Assembly: GCA_947478985.1 (NCBI GenBank)
Contig: CANJYC010000086.1
Span: 1 to 7,053 of the forward strand
DNA length: 7,053 bases
Direction: 5' to 3'
Origin: Acidobacteriota bacterium
GTDB lineage: Bacteria > Acidobacteriota > Vicinamibacteria > Vicinamibacterales > UBA2999
Shown: positions 6,302 to 7,053 of the stretch, in pieces
Layout of the letters: each line of letters begins with the position of its first letter
Numbering within the stretch: the first letter of the stretch is position 1
Made by a program: the position numbers and the translations under genes
Notes under the pieces: model-generated
Seen by the model: only the letters and a program-made list of their open reading frames with translations
The model's database searches: none
Told to the model about the DNA's origin: nothing

Positions 6302-6315
6302 TGCGGCGTGCCGCA
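6302..6315. terminator. Small hairpin between the methyltransferase-like and DinB genes
   Basis: TGCGGC (6302-6307) and GCCGCA (6310-6315) are perfectly complementary with a 2-nt centre, so in practice a 5-bp stem with a 4-nt loop. It lies about 14 nt after the stop of the upstream minus-strand gene in the 86-nt intergenic stretch. No T-run follows, so it is at best a weak terminator candidate. Confidence 0.2.
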
Positions 6316-6328
6316 TCGGGACCGGCGT

Positions 6329-6985
6329 CTAGCGGCCGAGTACGAGCAGGTATTGGTAGGGGAGGGTCGCCCGGGACACGACACGCAGCCCGGCAAGACG
6401 AGCATCGGCCTCGACCGCCGTTATCTCGATGCGGTCTGCCGGATCCGGTCCCGGCCCGCCGCGTCCAGGCTTGTAGTTGACGACGCCGATTCGGCCGCCT
6501 GGCTTGAGGGCCGCGGCGAGATTGCGGAGAAACGTGACACGGTCCTCGACCTCCGTATAGACGTCGACGACGAGCACGGCATCGAGTTCGCCACCAGGGA
6601 GGTTCGGGACGCTGCCGTGGCCGAGCCGGGTCTGGACATTGGTCAGGCCTTCTCGCGCCACCCGGCGTCGGATGGCTTCGAGCATCTGTCGCTGCACGTC
6701 CTGGGCGTACACGATCCCGTTCGGCCCGACCCGGCGAGCGAGCTGGATTGTGAACCAGCCGGCCCCGGCGCCAATGTCGGCCACCCTGCCACCGTCGGCG
6801 ACAGCCAGCGCGTCCATGATCTGGTCAGGCTTCTGCCATGCGTCCCGATCGGGAGACTCCAGCAGGCCGAGATCCTGCGCCGGAAACAGGCGCGCATGGT
6901 TCTGGGCGCTTTGGGCCGTCGCGTGGCTGGGCGGCAGGCTCGTGGCCACACACAGGGTCAGGGCCACCGTGCGAACAAGGGTCAC
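6329..6985 (-). CDS. Predicted exported class I SAM-dependent methyltransferase-like protein
   Basis: The 218-residue protein starts with a Sec-type signal peptide. This has a short n-region with one Arg (MTLVRT), a hydrophobic stretch VALTLCVATSLP (7-18), and probable cleavage after ATA (22-24) before Q25. A Rossmann methyltransferase domain follows. Motif I is VADIGAGAGWFT (68-79), with an acidic end of strand two at D96 (YAQDVQ). The fourth-strand region is ELDAVLVVDVY (133-143), followed by LKPGGRIGVVNY (160-171). The substrate is unknown. Lipidation is unlikely because LTLC does not fit the lipobox. The start is GTG. The next in-frame GTG (codon 7) would lose the only positive charge of the n-region, so the first is preferred. 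The gene diverges from the gene at the right edge with 22 nt between starts. A SAM-type domain behind a signal peptide is unusual, because SAM is a cytoplasmic cofactor. Confidence 0.86.
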   Translation of the reverse strand: MTLVRTVALTLCVATSLPPSHATAQSAQNHARLFPAQDLGLLESPDRDAWQKPDQIMDALAVADGGRVADIGAGAGWFTIQLARRVGPNGIVYAQDVQRQMLEAIRRRVAREGLTNVQTRLGHGSVPNLPGGELDAVLVVDVYTEVEDRVTFLRNLAAALKPGGRIGVVNYKPGRGGPGPDPADRIEITAVEADARLAGLRVVSRATLPYQYLLVLGR

Positions 6986-7007
6986 CCAACCACTTTATAC
7001 TGAGCGA
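6986..7007. promoter_or_regulatory. 22-nt divergent intergenic region with overlapping -10 elements
   Basis: On the plus strand TATACT (6996-7001) ends 6 nt before the ATG at 7008. On the minus strand TATAAA (6999-6994) ends 8 nt before the GTG at 6985. The hexamers share four bases. Both spacings would place transcription starts at or almost at the start codons. No Shine-Dalgarno or good -35 is seen for either. The plus-strand hexamer is the stronger match, because the minus one lacks the conserved final T. Confidence 0.42.
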
Positions 7008-7053
7008 ATGTCTCTATCAGTGTTCGACAGCGTGCTGGACCTCATCATCCGGA
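7008..7053 (+). CDS. Start of a divergent gene cut by the window edge; possibly cysteine synthase / cystathionine beta-synthase
   Basis: An ATG opens a frame that stays open to the end of the window, giving 15 residues: MSLSVFDSVLDLIIR. Seven of them (VFDSVLDLI) resemble the N-terminus of PLP-dependent cysteine synthases and cystathionine beta-synthases, which typically begin with S(I/V)LDLIGNTPLVRL. Here the last visible residues are IR where the family has GN or GR, and the next codon starts with A, compatible with Thr. Fifteen residues are too few for a firm call. That a gene starts here is supported by the precisely placed TATACT hexamer and by the divergent layout. The function is a hypothesis only. 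Confidence 0.45.
   Translation, partial: MSLSVFDSVLDLIIR

Noticed and set aside
6243..6328. Looked for a LexA-type operator upstream of the DinB-family gene, given the family name
   Set aside because: No LexA-like CTG-N10-CAG or GAAC-N4-GTTC site is present. The short TTCC/GGAA repeat is too weak.
5355..6332. 325-codon open frame on the plus strand, antisense to bioY and the DinB-family gene
   Set aside because: Low-complexity composition with no motifs, and the minus strand here has BioY and DinB signatures. It is a shadow frame.
1..7053. Searched for CRISPR repeats, insertion-sequence ends, tRNA-like folds, attachment sites and tandem repeats
   Set aside because: No repeated units, transposase-like frames, tRNA signatures or direct-repeat pairs of useful length were seen. 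The window is nearly all core-type coding sequence.

Overview
The window is compact, GC-rich bacterial chromosome (roughly two-thirds G+C by eye) with almost no intergenic space. The gene content is housekeeping: release factor and its methyltransferase, molybdopterin synthase, HMP kinase and a biotin transporter. A DinB-fold protein and a Sec-exported methyltransferase-like protein are also present. This style and the protein sequences look most like an Acidobacteriota-type genome (Vicinamibacteria-like). That placement is an impression from sequence, not a phylogenetic result. I see no mobile element, CRISPR array, rRNA, tRNA or prophage gene.

Layout. (1) 1-1186, plus strand: the C-terminal end of an M16-family zinc-peptidase-like protein, translationally coupled through a 4-nt ATGA overlap to a HAD-superfamily phosphatase. 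(2) 1197-5647, minus strand: a tightly packed run read bioY > thiD > moaE > moaD > prfA > prmC > HIT-family gene. Its internal junctions are overlaps of 20, 10, 4 and 4 nt and gaps of 4 and 39 nt. The HAD and HIT genes converge with only 10 nt between their stops, over a GC hairpin. (3) 5694-6985, minus strand: a DinB-family gene preceded by a gene for a secreted methyltransferase-like protein. These lie upstream of bioY with short gaps (46 and 86 nt) and may feed the same transcript. (4) 7008-7053, plus strand: the first 15 codons of a divergent gene that runs off the window, possibly a cysteine synthase or cystathionine beta-synthase. It is separated from the methyltransferase gene by only 22 nt.

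How the genes work together. PrfA (RF1) and PrmC are enzyme substrate and modifying enzyme: PrmC methylates the GGQ glutamine of RF1, and the genes overlap by 4 nt. MoaD and MoaE are the two subunits of molybdopterin synthase and overlap by 10 nt. ThiD (thiamine pyrimidine kinase) and BioY (biotin uptake) add further cofactor functions. Cofactor supply and translation termination therefore share one apparent operon.

The main non-coding observations are: a recurring geometry of a -10-like hexamer 6-8 nt before a start codon lacking a Shine-Dalgarno, suggesting leaderless transcripts; overlapping divergent -10 elements in the 22-nt gap at the right edge; and two perfect GC hairpins that straddle TAG stop codons. 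No clearly new multi-gene system is visible. The window is mostly ordinary core genome.
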